64,000 nucleotides of DNA from Monodelphis domestica. Lineage: Eukaryota; Chordata; Mammalia; Didelphimorphia; Didelphidae. Below are positions 1-9,292 of this stretch, piece by piece. The notes beneath the pieces are model-generated. The model had not been told where the DNA came from, did not search any database, and worked only from the letters and a program-made list of their open reading frames with translations. Position 1 is the first letter of the stretch, and the number at the start of each line of letters is the position of its first letter. Both the position numbers and the translations under genes were made by a program. Where the stretch lies: contig NC_077232.1 of assembly GCF_027887165.1 (NCBI RefSeq), positions 212,648 through 276,647 of the forward strand. Direction: 5' to 3'.

Positions 1-330
1 CTGTTCCCTTCGGGCTGCGGGAAAGCCTGGAAGAGCCGCGGAGGAGGACCGGCTGCGGGCCCACTGCAGCCTCCCCGGAGAAGCGGCCCGCAGCCCGGCT
101 CTTGGAGCTCTCGGCCTGGCGCCGGGGTTGGCCCTTGCTCCGTTCTCTGGGCCGCGGAGCTCGCTGGCTGGTTCCCCCTGGGCCTCCCTTTGCGGCTTTG
201 CTTCCCTCTCAGCTCTAGTCCGGCCTGGGCGGCAGCCCCTTCGTCTCCCCGGGGAGTCAGGGCCTCGTGGGTGGGTGCTCCCCCCCTTGGAGATGTGGAG
301 GCAGGAGGGCGCGGGCTGGGCGGGGCCTAA
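1..330. other. CpG-rich left edge, no gene assigned
   Basis: The first 330 bases are GC-rich with frequent CpG and resemble the edge of a CpG island or the promoter/first exon of a gene lying to the left. I see no reading frame with a recognisable protein. The open frames here are short and of biased composition. From 330 to 950 the sequence is GC-rich, low in CpG, and holds nothing I recognise. The island could belong to a gene outside the window; that is inference. Confidence 0.35.
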
Positions 331-958
331 CAAGAGTCGGAGACTCCCGCCAGTACAGCGGCAAGCCAAGGATGCTACCACCCTGAACTGAATGGAATTA
401 GGGCTTGGGGGCGCCCCGCTTGTCACTGCTCTGGGGAGGCGGCCTCTCCTCCTCCTCCTCTTTCCCGGCCTGCCCAGGAACCCTAAGCCTGGATTGTGTC
501 ATGTGTGCTAGAAAGGAGGGTGACACAGAGGAGGAGGAGGCGGGAGCCAGAGTTCTGGACAGGGCTATGGGCAGAGGCAGCAACTCTCCTTCTCTTTGGA
601 AACCCCAAGGGGCTGGCCTGGCCTGGCCTGGGGTCCTCTGGAGCAGAACTGAGAAGGGAGCTGCCTTGGAGGGGCCTGCCCTGGGCAGGAGGGATCCCAG
701 AGGGCAGAGCCCAACCCTGCCCCCCCCCCAAGGGTGGCCAAGGGATTGCTGCTCTGTCTTCTGAGGCCGACTGGTCCAGGGAGGAGGGGGTGGGGCAACG
801 GTGTCCTTCATTGGCTCCCTTGGGATCACCCTCAGGCTTAGCTACCTGGACTCATGCTCATTTCGAGCCCATCCGGCAGCAGGAGAGAAGTCAGAGAGCT
901 CCAGCCCTCCTCTGGGGGCTCCTCAAGCTCTGGGTCTTCCTTTGAGGCATTCAGTCAA

Positions 959-1100
959 TGGGGCATCCAGGTGGCCCAGTAGATAGAGGGCCAGGCCCAG
1001 AAATGGGAGGTCCTGGGTTCAAATCTGACCTCAGATACTTCCCAGCCAATGGGCAGTCCCTCAACCTTTGCCTGGCCCTCACCACTCTTCTGCCTTGGAG
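959..1100 (+). repeat. tRNA-derived marsupial SINE (WSINE1/MAR1-like), partial
   Basis: The element starts with the degenerate tRNA-like head (aggtggcccagtagataga) and continues through the box-B-like core ggttcaaatctgacctcag. It ends near the motif cttctgccttgg, which is normally followed by the 3' end; here that end is missing. The same family recurs at 7880, 18023, 22501, 44870, 50995 and 58497. Exact subfamily would need RepeatMasker. Confidence 0.75.
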
Positions 1101-1454
1101 TCCCTCCCAAGGCTTCAGGCACATCTGGATTCCAGCTTTGAGAGAGAAGATGGGGGAGGGCGGCAGGGCCCCAGGGAAGAGGGCCTGGGGGAGATCCAGG
1201 GACCTCAGCCCAGCTCTCCGGAACTCAGGACTTTCTCACATCTGCAACCAGCATGGTGGTGGGACTCCCACGATGAGGTGGCCCTCCCCCGGCCCCGCCC
1301 AGTGTGACACCAATGCCACCATCCCCCCCCCAGCCTTCCTCTATGCCTCTTGGTTCCCCGGATTTCCTCCAACCCCACTTTCTGGGGGGCCCTTCCCAGG
1401 CTCTCCCTTGGGTCTACTTGCTCAGTCTCTACACTTGTCCTGAGCTGTTGGCCA

Positions 1455-1572
1455 GAGTGTGTGTGCATTGCATGCGTGTGTGTGGTGTGCATCTGTATGT
1501 GCGTTGTGTGGACATGTGTGTACTGTGTGTGCGTCCGTGTGCATGTACATGTGTGCATCGTACGCACATGTA
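1455..1572. repeat. Degenerate GT/GC-rich microsatellite
   Basis: Imperfect tandem TG dinucleotides, interrupted by CA, CG and GC steps, run for about 115 bases. This explains the Cys/Val-rich and His/Thr-rich open frames on both strands, which are not genes. Confidence 0.8.
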
Positions 1573-1749
1573 AGCACTGGGCCCTGACACCTGCTTCCAG
1601 GCTCCAATCACAAGCGAGACCTGGAGGAGGCTGAGGGATTCGGGGGCAGCTAGAGCGCCAGTGTCTGGATCCTCAGGAACTGTTCCCGAACCGGGAGGGT
1701 CCCTCCAGTCACCAGAGCGCACCGCACGGAGAAGCTGGAAAAACGGTCG

Positions 1750-1755
1750 TTTATT
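1750..1755 (-). terminator. Poly(A) signal of the IFITM gene
   Basis: On the minus strand this reads AATAAA. It lies about 440 bases downstream of the IFITM stop codon and is the first canonical signal after it. The 3'UTR would therefore run from 2197 to roughly 1730 and include the minisatellite at 1770-2150. Cleavage position is inferred, not seen. Confidence 0.7.
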
Positions 1756-1769
1756 GGATTCAGCGAAGC

Positions 1770-2150
1770 GGGGGGGGGGGGGGGGGGGGGCCGGGAGGGG
1801 GCCGGCACGAACACATGGAGTGAGGGGGGGCGGGGGGGGCCGGCACGAACTCATGGAGTGAGGGGGGGAGGGGGGCGGCACGAACACATGGAGGGGGGGC
1901 GGGGGGGCCGGCACGAACACATGGAGTGAGGGGGGGAGGGGGGCGGCACGAACACATGGAGTGAGGGGGGCAGGGAGGGGGCCGGCACGAACTCATGGAG
2001 TGAGGGGGGAGGGGGGCGGGGGGCCGGCACGAACTCCTGGAGGGAGGGGGGAGGGGGGGCGGGGGGGGCCGGCACGAACTCATGGCGGGGGGGCGGGGGA
2101 GGGGGCCGGCACGAGCTCATGGAGTGAGGGGGGGCGGGGGGGCCGGCCAG
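1770..2150. repeat. G-rich minisatellite, nine units of 33-45 bp
   Basis: Nine copies of a unit built around GGCCGGCACGAACACATGG or its ACTCATGG variant are separated by G-runs of variable length. The shared GCACGAA/GCACGAG motif recurs at 1805, 1842, 1878, 1911, 1946, 1985, 2027, 2072 and 2109. Length varies mainly in the G tracts. The units carry the palindrome GCCGGC and abundant G-runs, so the plus strand could form G-quadruplexes. The array sits between the IFITM stop codon and its poly(A) signal, so it should be transcribed as a C-rich 3'UTR. Confidence 0.9.
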
Positions 2151-2197
2151 CCCGCTTAGTTGCCCCAGAACTCGCCCGCCAGGGAAGGGTCGCCTCG

Positions 2198-2685
2198 CTA
2201 TCTGTGCGGCTGGAAGACCAGGAGGCACAGGACCAGGGCGGTGACCAGCACGACGAGCAGGAGGAGCGAGAAGACCAGCGCGAAGATGTTCAGGCACTTG
2301 GCGGTGGCGCCGTAGCTCCGCGCCGAATTCAGGTCACCGACCACCTTCCGGTCTCGGGCCTGGGGGGAGGCCAGAGGCGGCCGGGCAGTTAGTGCGGGGG
2401 GGCCGGCCGGGGGCGCACTTACCGCTCGGGCCCTCCCGCCGCCCCGCGGCCGCCCACCTTGACGGAGAAGACGAGCGCCGCGAAGCCCAGGCAGCAGAAG
2501 TTCATGTAGAGCGTGCTGAAGACGGACCACACGAAGAAGTCCGGCGGGGCCGGCTCGCAGGGCCCGATGCTGACGCTCGTGGAGAGCCGGCTGGCGCCGG
2601 GCTCGGCCTCGTCGGGGAGCAGGTCATAGCTGGGGGGCGAAGCGCGGCTCAAGCGGCCCAGCGGGAGCCTCTGGGTGCTGTCCAT
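2198..2685 (-). CDS. Interferon-induced transmembrane protein (IFITM1/2/3-like), two exons
   Basis: Coding exon 1 is 2685-2458 and exon 2 is 2359-2198 (minus strand), joined in phase 0 at Lys76/Ala77, the usual IFITM junction. The product is 129 aa; human IFITM3 is 133. The CD225 domain spans about residues 50-110. It has an amphipathic helix near 52-61 (VWSVFSTLYM), the Cys64-Cys65 pair and Cys98 that match the palmitoylated cysteines of IFITM3, and a C-terminal membrane helix at about 98-125. The N-terminus has PPSY ending at Tyr20 followed by DLL, the counterpart of the endocytic/NEDD4-binding PPNY20EML of IFITM3. IFITM3-type proteins act in endosomes and block virus-cell membrane fusion. 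Gly95 of the IFITM3 GxxxG motif is replaced by Ser. The frame is open far upstream, but the ATG at 2685 has a good Kozak context and fits family length. Adjacency to B4GALNT4 in divergent orientation matches human IFITM3, but one-to-one orthology within this expanding family is not proven. Confidence 0.95.
2360..2457 (-). other. IFITM intron with two candidate 5' splice sites
   Basis: The intron is 98 bases, with donor AAG|GTGGGC at 2457 and acceptor CAG at 2360-2362. A second, stronger-looking donor (GAGCG|GTAAGTG, around 2418) lies inside the intron. Using it would add about 38 bases and shift the frame into exon 2. The upstream donor is preferred because it keeps the CD225 domain intact. 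Confidence 0.8.
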
Positions 2686-2787
2686 GGCACGGGGAGCCGC
2701 CGAGACTGAGCCGGAAGCCGCCGGGCCGGGAGATCTGGAGGAGGGGCGCGGCCGATGCTCCCACCCTGGACCGGCGCCCGGCCCACA

Positions 2788-2801
2788 ACTTTCGATTTCC
2801 C
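2788..2801 (-). promoter_or_regulatory. ISRE-like site 1 upstream of IFITM
   Basis: On the minus strand this reads GGGAAATCGAAAGT, a perfect GAAANNGAAA core. It is about 105 bases upstream of the IFITM ATG. ISREs bind ISGF3/IRF factors and drive interferon induction of IFITM genes in mammals. Position and orientation fit a proximal promoter. Confidence 0.75.
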
Positions 2802-2818
2802 GGGCCGCCCCGCCTGCG

Positions 2819-2832
2819 GGAAAATTGAAACC
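2819..2832 (+). promoter_or_regulatory. ISRE-like site 2 upstream of IFITM
   Basis: The plus strand reads GGAAAATTGAAACC, an ISRE with one mismatch in the first half-site (AAAA instead of GAAA). It lies about 135 bases upstream of the ATG and 18 bases from site 1. Paired ISREs are a known arrangement in interferon-stimulated promoters. Confidence 0.6.
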
Positions 2833-2903
2833 CGGGAAGCCGGGGCGGGAGCTCGGCAGGGCCGGGGATCCCGCTCGGGTAGCCCGAATCAGCTTCTCCC
2901 GGG

Positions 2904-2934
2904 TCGCCCCGCCCCGCCCCGCCCCGCCCCGCGA
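2904..2934. promoter_or_regulatory. Tandem GC boxes in the IFITM CpG island
   Basis: Repeated CGCCC units form overlapping Sp1-type GC boxes about 220-250 bases upstream of the IFITM ATG. They sit in a CpG-dense stretch from roughly 2150 to 3050. No clear TATA box is seen. Confidence 0.55.
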
Positions 2935-3429
2935 CTCTGCATCCTCCGGGAAGCTTTCCGAGAGGGTCGCCCCCGGCTGAGCCCTGAGGGATGACCAGCG
3001 GTCCAGATCCAGGGGAAGAAGGGGAGCCGCAGGGCAGGAATGGAGCTGGGCGGCCGGAGGGGGAGGCCTTCCCCGAAGAAGACCCCCCCCATCCCTCGTA
3101 GTCAGCACCAGCACCACCCCGACTCTCACCGGGTCTCCTTGTCCTTGTCCCTCCACTGGCCTCCCCCCCTCCCCATAGCCTCCTCCTTGACCTGGGAAGG
3201 CGGGGTGCTCCCGTCCATCCTGGCTTGGTCCCTCTCCCGCTCCAGAACCTTGTATGGCTCCTCGTCCTGGGCCACCTGCCCGACAGCCCCGCAGGCACAC
3301 TCGGGGCCTGGCGAGGTGGAGCTGCCCCTTTCTAAGCCCGATTCCAGCGCAAGGCCCGGAGCCTGGCCGAGTGCTGACTGGGGAAGGGGGGGGGGAAGGG
3401 GGGATCAAACGTGTACAAACAGGCACAGA

Positions 3430-3635
3430 GAGGAAGGGAGTCACAATGCAAAGCGAGAGAGAGGAGAGAAACATCCTAGGGGTGGGGGAAAGAGAAGCAA
3501 AGAAGCCAGGAGAGAGGGAGAGGGAGGGAGGGAGGGAGGGAGGGAGGAAGGGAGGAAGGGAGGGAGGGAGGAAGGAAGGGAAGAAGGAAAGAAGGAAAGG
3601 AAGGAAGGAAGGAAGGGAGGAAGGGAGGAAGAAAA
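3430..3635. repeat. GA-rich simple repeat (GGGA/GGAA)n
   Basis: Purine-rich tandem tract made first of GAGA, then GGGA, then GGAA units. It explains the Arg/Glu/Gly-rich frames on plus and Ser/Phe/Pro-rich frames on minus. From 3636 to 4540 I see only GC-rich sequence without a recognisable gene. Confidence 0.9.
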
Positions 3636-4589
3636 CAGACCACTGCGTTGTTCCAATGACCAAATCTGACCCTAAGTCAGGGCCCACACGAGGAAACAGA
3701 GCCCAGATGCGCCAACAGAACTCCTCCACAAAGACCTAGAAAAGACACCAAGCCAAGAAGCCCCTCCCAGGCTGTCATTTTGTCTCAGGCGGGTCTCGGG
3801 CGCAGGGAGCCAAGGAGTGGTTTGTGAACCCCGAGGAATGCCCAGCGCCCAGAAACAAACAGATGACCCTGTGCAGTGCCCAAGACCAGGAAAATGTCCC
3901 AGCCCAACACGAGGCTGTCCTGAGCCCAACCAGGGCATGGCAACAGGTGCCAACTGGCATTGTGATGGCTCGGCTCCACGGCACCCTGAGCTGGCTGGGG
4001 CACTGGGATGGGTACTGAGCTGGGAGTGTCTTGGGGCCCAGCAGCAGGGCAGCTTTCAGTTCTACCTTCTACCCAGTCTGGAGCCTGGAGGGGGGAAGAA
4101 GCGAGACAGGAAGCCCCGGCCAAAGGGGGGCAGCAGTTCTGTCCCTCTGAACCAGCAGGCAGAGAGCAGGTGAGGCGGGCAGCAAAGGCCAAGCCACAGT
4201 CGGTGGCTCAGCGCCTGAACTGGGGCCAAGCAGGCAGGGATCACAGAGCCCAGATCGGAGCACTTGGGGACTGCAGGAAGCTGTGTGAGGTCCAGGACTA
4301 CCCGTCCGCCAGTGAGCACGGCGGCGCAGTAGGACCCTCTGGGAGGCTACAGGCTAGGAAGTGGTTCGCCTCGGCTTTCTTTGCAGAAAGGCTGGTGACC
4401 TGAAGTGTTCGGTGCCTGCGTCCTGCACTGAAGAAGGCGGCCACATGGGTGCACACACAGCCATTCCGGAAGTGGCTGTAGCCCGAGCCATGCTTCCCGC
4501 CGTGTCCGGCTCCTTTCACTCTTCATAGCTCCACCAGGATCTGTGCGTGGTTGCCGGTGCCTAAATTTGCAGCTGAAGGAAGCCCAGCC

Positions 4590-5382
4590 ATCAGTCATGT
4601 CCACTGGAGAAATGCAAATGAAAACAACTCTGAGCCCCACCCCATTGCAGGAGGGATGTGGCTGAGTTGGGGCGCTGATGCATTGTTGGTGGAGCTGTGG
4701 ACAGATCTGACCATTCCGGAGAGCATTTGGGAACTCTGCCGATCCTTTGAGCCTGGAAGCCCAGTCCTGGGTCTGCAGGCCAGAGACTGTTTTTAAAGGG
4801 GAGGGGAGGGATAGGATAGGACCCAGTACAAAGATATTGATGGCAGCTCTTTTTGTGGTGGCAAAGAATTGGAAACTGGGGGATGGCTGGCCACATCGTG
4901 GCATAGGATGATGTAAGAAATGGTGGGCAAGAAGATGTCAGAAAAAGCTGGAAAGACCTCCAGGAACTGCAGCCGGAGAACACTGGCCGCAGGAACAGCA
5001 ACGTTACACGCTGATCAGCTGTGAAAACAGCAATGCAGTCATCTGGGCCAATCCTGAGAGACTCCTGGGGGATCCCTCACTACCTTGAGCACTTTTTCAC
5101 TATCCTCCTCCCTGGAGGAGGAAGAACTGTGGGAGTGGAAATGCAGAAGAAAACCACCTGCTTGATCACATGGTCGATGGATAGGATGGGGATGCAGACT
5201 CTAAGCGATCACCCTGGTACAAACATCAATAGTATGGAAACAGGTCTGGACCTCTGACACTCGTCGGCCACAGGAGGGGGCTCGAGGAGGGGAGGGAAAG
5301 AACATGAATCTTGTAATCCTGGGAAAATCCTCTAAATTAATCAATTAAAAAAATTTTTTTAAAGAAAAAAGAAAGAAAATCC
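4590..5382 (+). mobile_element. L1 3'-end fragment
   Basis: Diverged 3' portion of a marsupial L1. It includes the phrases gcattgttggtggagctgtg, cagctctttttgtggtggca and ggagggaaagaacatgaat that recur in the other L1 copies here. It ends in an A-rich tail at about 5340-5382. The ORF2 reading frame is broken throughout. Confidence 0.8.
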
Positions 5383-5784
5383 GTGGCCACATCTCCGCCA
5401 CAAACACACAGACAGGCGGCTGCTCCACAAGGGCTCCAAAGTTGCACAAGATGGCGGCACAAGATCTCTCATGTCTCAGAATGCTAGGATGGCTCATGAG
5501 CCACAGACGAGACATTAACTCGGAGTGGCCCGCTGACTCGTGAGTGGCTCCCCAGCAGAGCGCTCTGGCAGGAACATCTAGGCTTACTCCCATGATGCTT
5601 CAGATTCATTCAGGAGTCTTTCCGTGGCCGTTTGACCACCCACACTTCATACGACGGTAGTTTTCTTTCTTCAGCTGAGATCCGCCTGTTCATAGCATCC
5701 AGCGAATTGTTTACTTGTACAGATTTGGCTCTGTTCTATGTCTGATCAGTGAGAGAAAAGGAAGACCTGCTGACGGGGGTGATG

Positions 5785-5940
5785 GGGTACAAAGAACCAA
5801 GAAGACCTGAGTTCACATCCAGCATTGGACACTCACAGGCTGGATGATCCTGGGCAAGTCCCTTCACCTCTGTCTGCCTGAGCATCTTCATCTGTCAAAT
5901 GAGGATACTAAGAGCTCCTGGGAGAGGAAATAACGATAGG
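5785..5940 (+). repeat. MIR/MAR-type SINE fragment
   Basis: It contains a degenerate core (cctgagttcacatccagcat), then tcctgggcaagtcccttcac and catcttcatctgtcaaatga, which are hallmark MIR/MAR phrases. Ends are diffuse. Confidence 0.65.
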
Positions 5941-6002
5941 CATTCGGGCACTCTACAATCCTCGCTTCCTTCCTTGCTCTCCTTATTTCAATGCATGCCC
6001 AC

Positions 6003-6225
6003 CCTTCCAGCCAAGTGGCACAGTGGAGAGAGCACCAGAAGTAGAGTCATGAAGCCTCGTGGTCATGAGTTCAAATCTAACCTCAGAGACTTCCTAGCGA
6101 ATCACTTCACCTGCTCACCTCGGTTTGCTCCTCTCTAAATGGAGCCGGAGAAGCCAGTGGCAAACCCCTCGGGTATCTCTGCCAAGAAAAACCCTCCTGG
6201 AGTCTCTAAGGCCCGGACCGAGCGA
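6003..6225 (+). repeat. MAR1-type SINE
   Basis: The tRNA-like head (aagtggcacagtggagagag) is followed by a core with gagttcaaatctaacctcag. The 3' part includes gtggcaaacccctcgggtat and ctgccaagaaaaaccctcct. That tail is characteristic of the longer marsupial SINE whose 3' end resembles an RTE LINE. From 6226 to 7317 I see no gene; the sequence is unique or highly diverged. Confidence 0.7.
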
Positions 6226-7317
6226 GTAAGAAGAGCTTCCTATTGCAGATCCTGTTTATGTGGGGAATGGCGCGCCCGCTTCCTTGGCAGAAAAGACTAT
6301 TGTTCTTCAGCTCGGCTCGGAAATGCGTTTTCCAGGTCAGCGGAATGGACCTGGGAAAGTGCACGGAGAAGCTCCTGAGCTTCAGTGTCGGGCCCAGAGA
6401 ACTCCCAGAGGAGTGGCAGCCACCTCATGCCACGGCTAGCTGGTGGACAGACCGACCCAGATGGTTGGCAGCCTCCTAAAGGAAAGCTAGTCCAAGCTGA
6501 AGCTAGAGGTCAGGGAGCACCTTAGACGCACGGCCGAGGCCTGGAACGGGCTTGTGGAGCAACACGGATTCCAAGGCCATAAACCAAGCCAGAGAGGACC
6601 TTAAGGACCCTCTTCAGTGACTGAGCCAAGGTCATACGGGGGCTCTGGAGACAGAGTCAGCTTGAACCCAGGTCTTGGAATCCATGGCCAGCATCCCTTT
6701 CAGGGGGCAAGGACCAAGCCCACGAGCAGGCCTTCCATGAAAAGCCCATCAGCGTCTATCCAAGCTCTTCCTCTCTTGCCAGTAGCAGCAGAGCTTTGAG
6801 CTCCAGTTTAGAGTTGCCCAACTTCATTTTACTGAACTGAGTCCAGGGCAAGTCAGTGGTGTGATTTGGTGAGGCAGGAGGACCAAGACGGCCAAAGGGC
6901 CACCCTCTGCACCTGGCCCAAGGCTTCATCCTGGACAGAGAGCCAGGCAGGACCAACAGAAGGTGGGACTGATCTAGGAGGTGGGAACTGGCCAAGTGCT
7001 GAATTCTGTCTTGTAAAGGAATAAGCCACGGTCCAACAGACCACAAATGAAGGCCACAAAGACCACAGCTCGCACATCCTCTTGAAACTCGAGGACGGGT
7101 CAAAGGGACGTCAGAGGTCATTTGCTCACATTTCCCAGCATGCTTTATAACAAGTTTATTTCCAGGATCTAAACTTAGCCAGGTCAAAAGGCAGATGACA
7201 AACTCAAGGATTCGCCTACCCAGTTGCTAAGAACATCCCTTCAGGCAGAACAATTTCAGTCTCACATATGTGCACCTTATTGTAGTAACTTCCATATGTT
7301 CCAGGCTTGGTCTAGCA

Positions 7318-7806
7318 CAGGGGTCCCCACACTACAGCCTATGGGGTACATGCGGCCCCTTGAGGCCATGTATCCAGCCCCCACCCGCTTCCAGAAGGGG
7401 CACCTCTTTCATTGGTGGTCAGTGAGAGGAGCCACAAAGTGTGGCATCGCTCACATACAGCACGACTTCCAGGGACATCATCCTTGGTGTGGCGCCTTGT
7501 TCTGAGAGTAGCTGAAGGAGAACGAGGCGCCGCACAAAGGATTCTGTGGCTGCCCAGGGGAAGACGTCAGCCTGGTGAGCGGCGATCTGGGGGAGGGGAA
7601 TCCGCCCTGTGTAGACTGCTTCCTGGTTCAGTGGTGGAGGTGACGGGCCTGTGCAAGGTGGGACAGACCATCCCAGCCAGTGCTGCAGCCTCTGCTAGCC
7701 CAGACAGCGCTATACAGATTTGTTCATAGCTTTTTTTATAGTCCGGCTCTCCAGTGGTCTGAGGGACAGTGAACTGGCCCCTGTGTAAAGAGTTTGGGGA
7801 CCTCTG
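7318..7806 (+). mobile_element. Non-autonomous hAT (Charlie-type) DNA transposon
   Basis: The left end reads CAGGGGTCCCCACACT and the right end reads AGTTTGGGGACCTCTG, which are inverted repeats of each other with few mismatches. The interior has tacatgcggccccttgaggc and the 3' phrase gacagtgaactggcccctgt typical of Charlie-like elements. No transposase frame is present. No clear 8-bp target duplication was found. Confidence 0.75.
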
Positions 7807-7879
7807 CAGATGCAGATTTCATATGATGCTCGGATCTTCTACTGACCCTGATTATAGAAATTTGCTAAAAGTGGGGGGG

Positions 7880-8070
7880 GGCAGCTGTGTGGCTCAGTGG
7901 ATGGAGAGCCAGGCCCAGAGGTCCCAGGTTCAAATCAGGCTCAGACACTTCCTAGCTGGGTGACCCTGGGCAAGTCATTTGACCCCCACTGCCTATCCCC
8001 GACCATTCCTCTGCCCTGGAACCAATACACAGTATTGACTCTAAGACAGAAGGTGAGGGGTTAAAAAGGG
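7880..8070 (+). repeat. tRNA-derived marsupial SINE (WSINE1-like), near full length
   Basis: Complete head-to-tail copy. Head is ctgtgtggctcagtggatgg, core is ggttcaaatcaggctcagac, and the 3' end is cagtattgactctaagacag followed by an A/G-rich tail. The intervals 8071-9189 and 9291-10515 hold no recognisable gene. Confidence 0.85.
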
Positions 8071-9189
8071 GGGGGGGGAGACGTAGCCAGAGCCAGGGGA
8101 ACCTTGATATCAACTGCAGGCAGGAGAGTGGACTTCGGCCCATGCCAAAGGGGCTCTCCCGGTGTTCCCCTGAGGCAGAAATCCTCTTGTCAGCCCAGTG
8201 GGGTCGTTCCTTCGATGTCATTTCTGATGGCCATCTGCGGAATCACCTGAATTCAAACAGCGAGCTTCCCTCCTCATCGCGGGGGGCTGGATTGAGTTGT
8301 TGGGACGAGGATGGACGTCGGACTTCCTCGGTAAACCCCTGAGACTGGCCGACTCCAGAGGCAGCTCCAGTTTAAGCTTTCCGCCAGCCCAAATCAGGAT
8401 CGAGAGGCCCGACTTCGAGGACTTTTAGACCGCGGAGGGGAGTAGCCGAGGGAAGCCCTTGCGGCCTCCTAATAGCAAATCGCGCGATGGGCTAAGAGGG
8501 CCAGTCAAAATGCCGGAGGTCCCTCTTCCCAGAAAGCCGGGAAGGCCAAGTCGGGGTGTTGGGGGCTTTCCATGTGCCGGCATGCCTCTGCTTCAGCCCC
8601 CTCCAGCTCTGCCTTTAGGACGGCTGACAGGACTGAAGTGGGGCGTCGGCGCCCCCATTGCAGGGGCAGCCTGGGGGGCCCGGGGGGGGCACGGCAAGGC
8701 TCAAACCTCTCGAAGGCATCAGGGGAACCCTAAGGGGAGGAGCCGCCCCTCACCACAGGGAGTGGCTTGAGCCTTTGGCACCTGAGCCGCCAGCCTAACG
8801 GGATCCAGATGGCGAGCCAGCGAAGGCCTTTCTCAGCAGTGCTGGGGTAAACACGTTTCCTAATAAGACCACACAAGCCCTTTTTACCATCTACAGCACT
8901 AGGAAGCACGCAGAAAGCCCTGCCATTTAGGGCCGCAGCTCAAAGCATGCTGGGAGAAGCAGCTGCAGACTTCTCTGCGATCCCGAGTTGGGGCCCATCA
9001 AAGGTCCCGGGAGCAAAGAATGGCTCCCCCAGTTCTCAGTTTGCACTGCACGCTGTAGGGAAACACCGCTGGTATCTGGTCGCTGTGTAGCGGCGTCTGA
9101 CTCTTTGGGGGCTCCCTGGGACCTGTGGACCAGAGCACAGCAATCCTGCTCCACGGGCTTTTCTTGGCCAAGATCCTAGAATCATTTGC

Positions 9190-9292
9190 CAGTTTCTTCT
9201 CCCGTGTTTAGGCCAACAGGGTTAAGGTCACATAGCCACTAAGTGTCTGAGGCTGGATTTGAACTCGGGTCCCAACCCCAGCTGCCTCCATC
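9190..9292 (-). repeat. SINE fragment, minus orientation
   Basis: Reverse-complement SINE core with aaggtcacatagccactaag and ctggatttgaactcgggtcc. Only the central part survives. Confidence 0.6.

Noticed and set aside
1770-2150. CRISPR-like regular repeats
   Set aside because: Units vary in G-run length, have no unique spacers, and lie in a vertebrate gene 3'UTR. It is a minisatellite.
1760-2297. Cys/Arg/Pro-rich repeat frames on minus downstream of IFITM
   Set aside because: They translate the 3'UTR minisatellite. Unit lengths are not multiples of three and several frames are open, so there is no coding constraint.
2419-3729. 436-codon open frame on minus covering IFITM exon 1 and far upstream
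   Set aside because: Only its end is IFITM coding sequence. The upstream part runs through the promoter and the GA-rich repeat, which lack stops by composition.
7880-8070. tRNA gene
   Set aside because: tRNA-like head and B-box belong to a dispersed SINE family with copies throughout the window.
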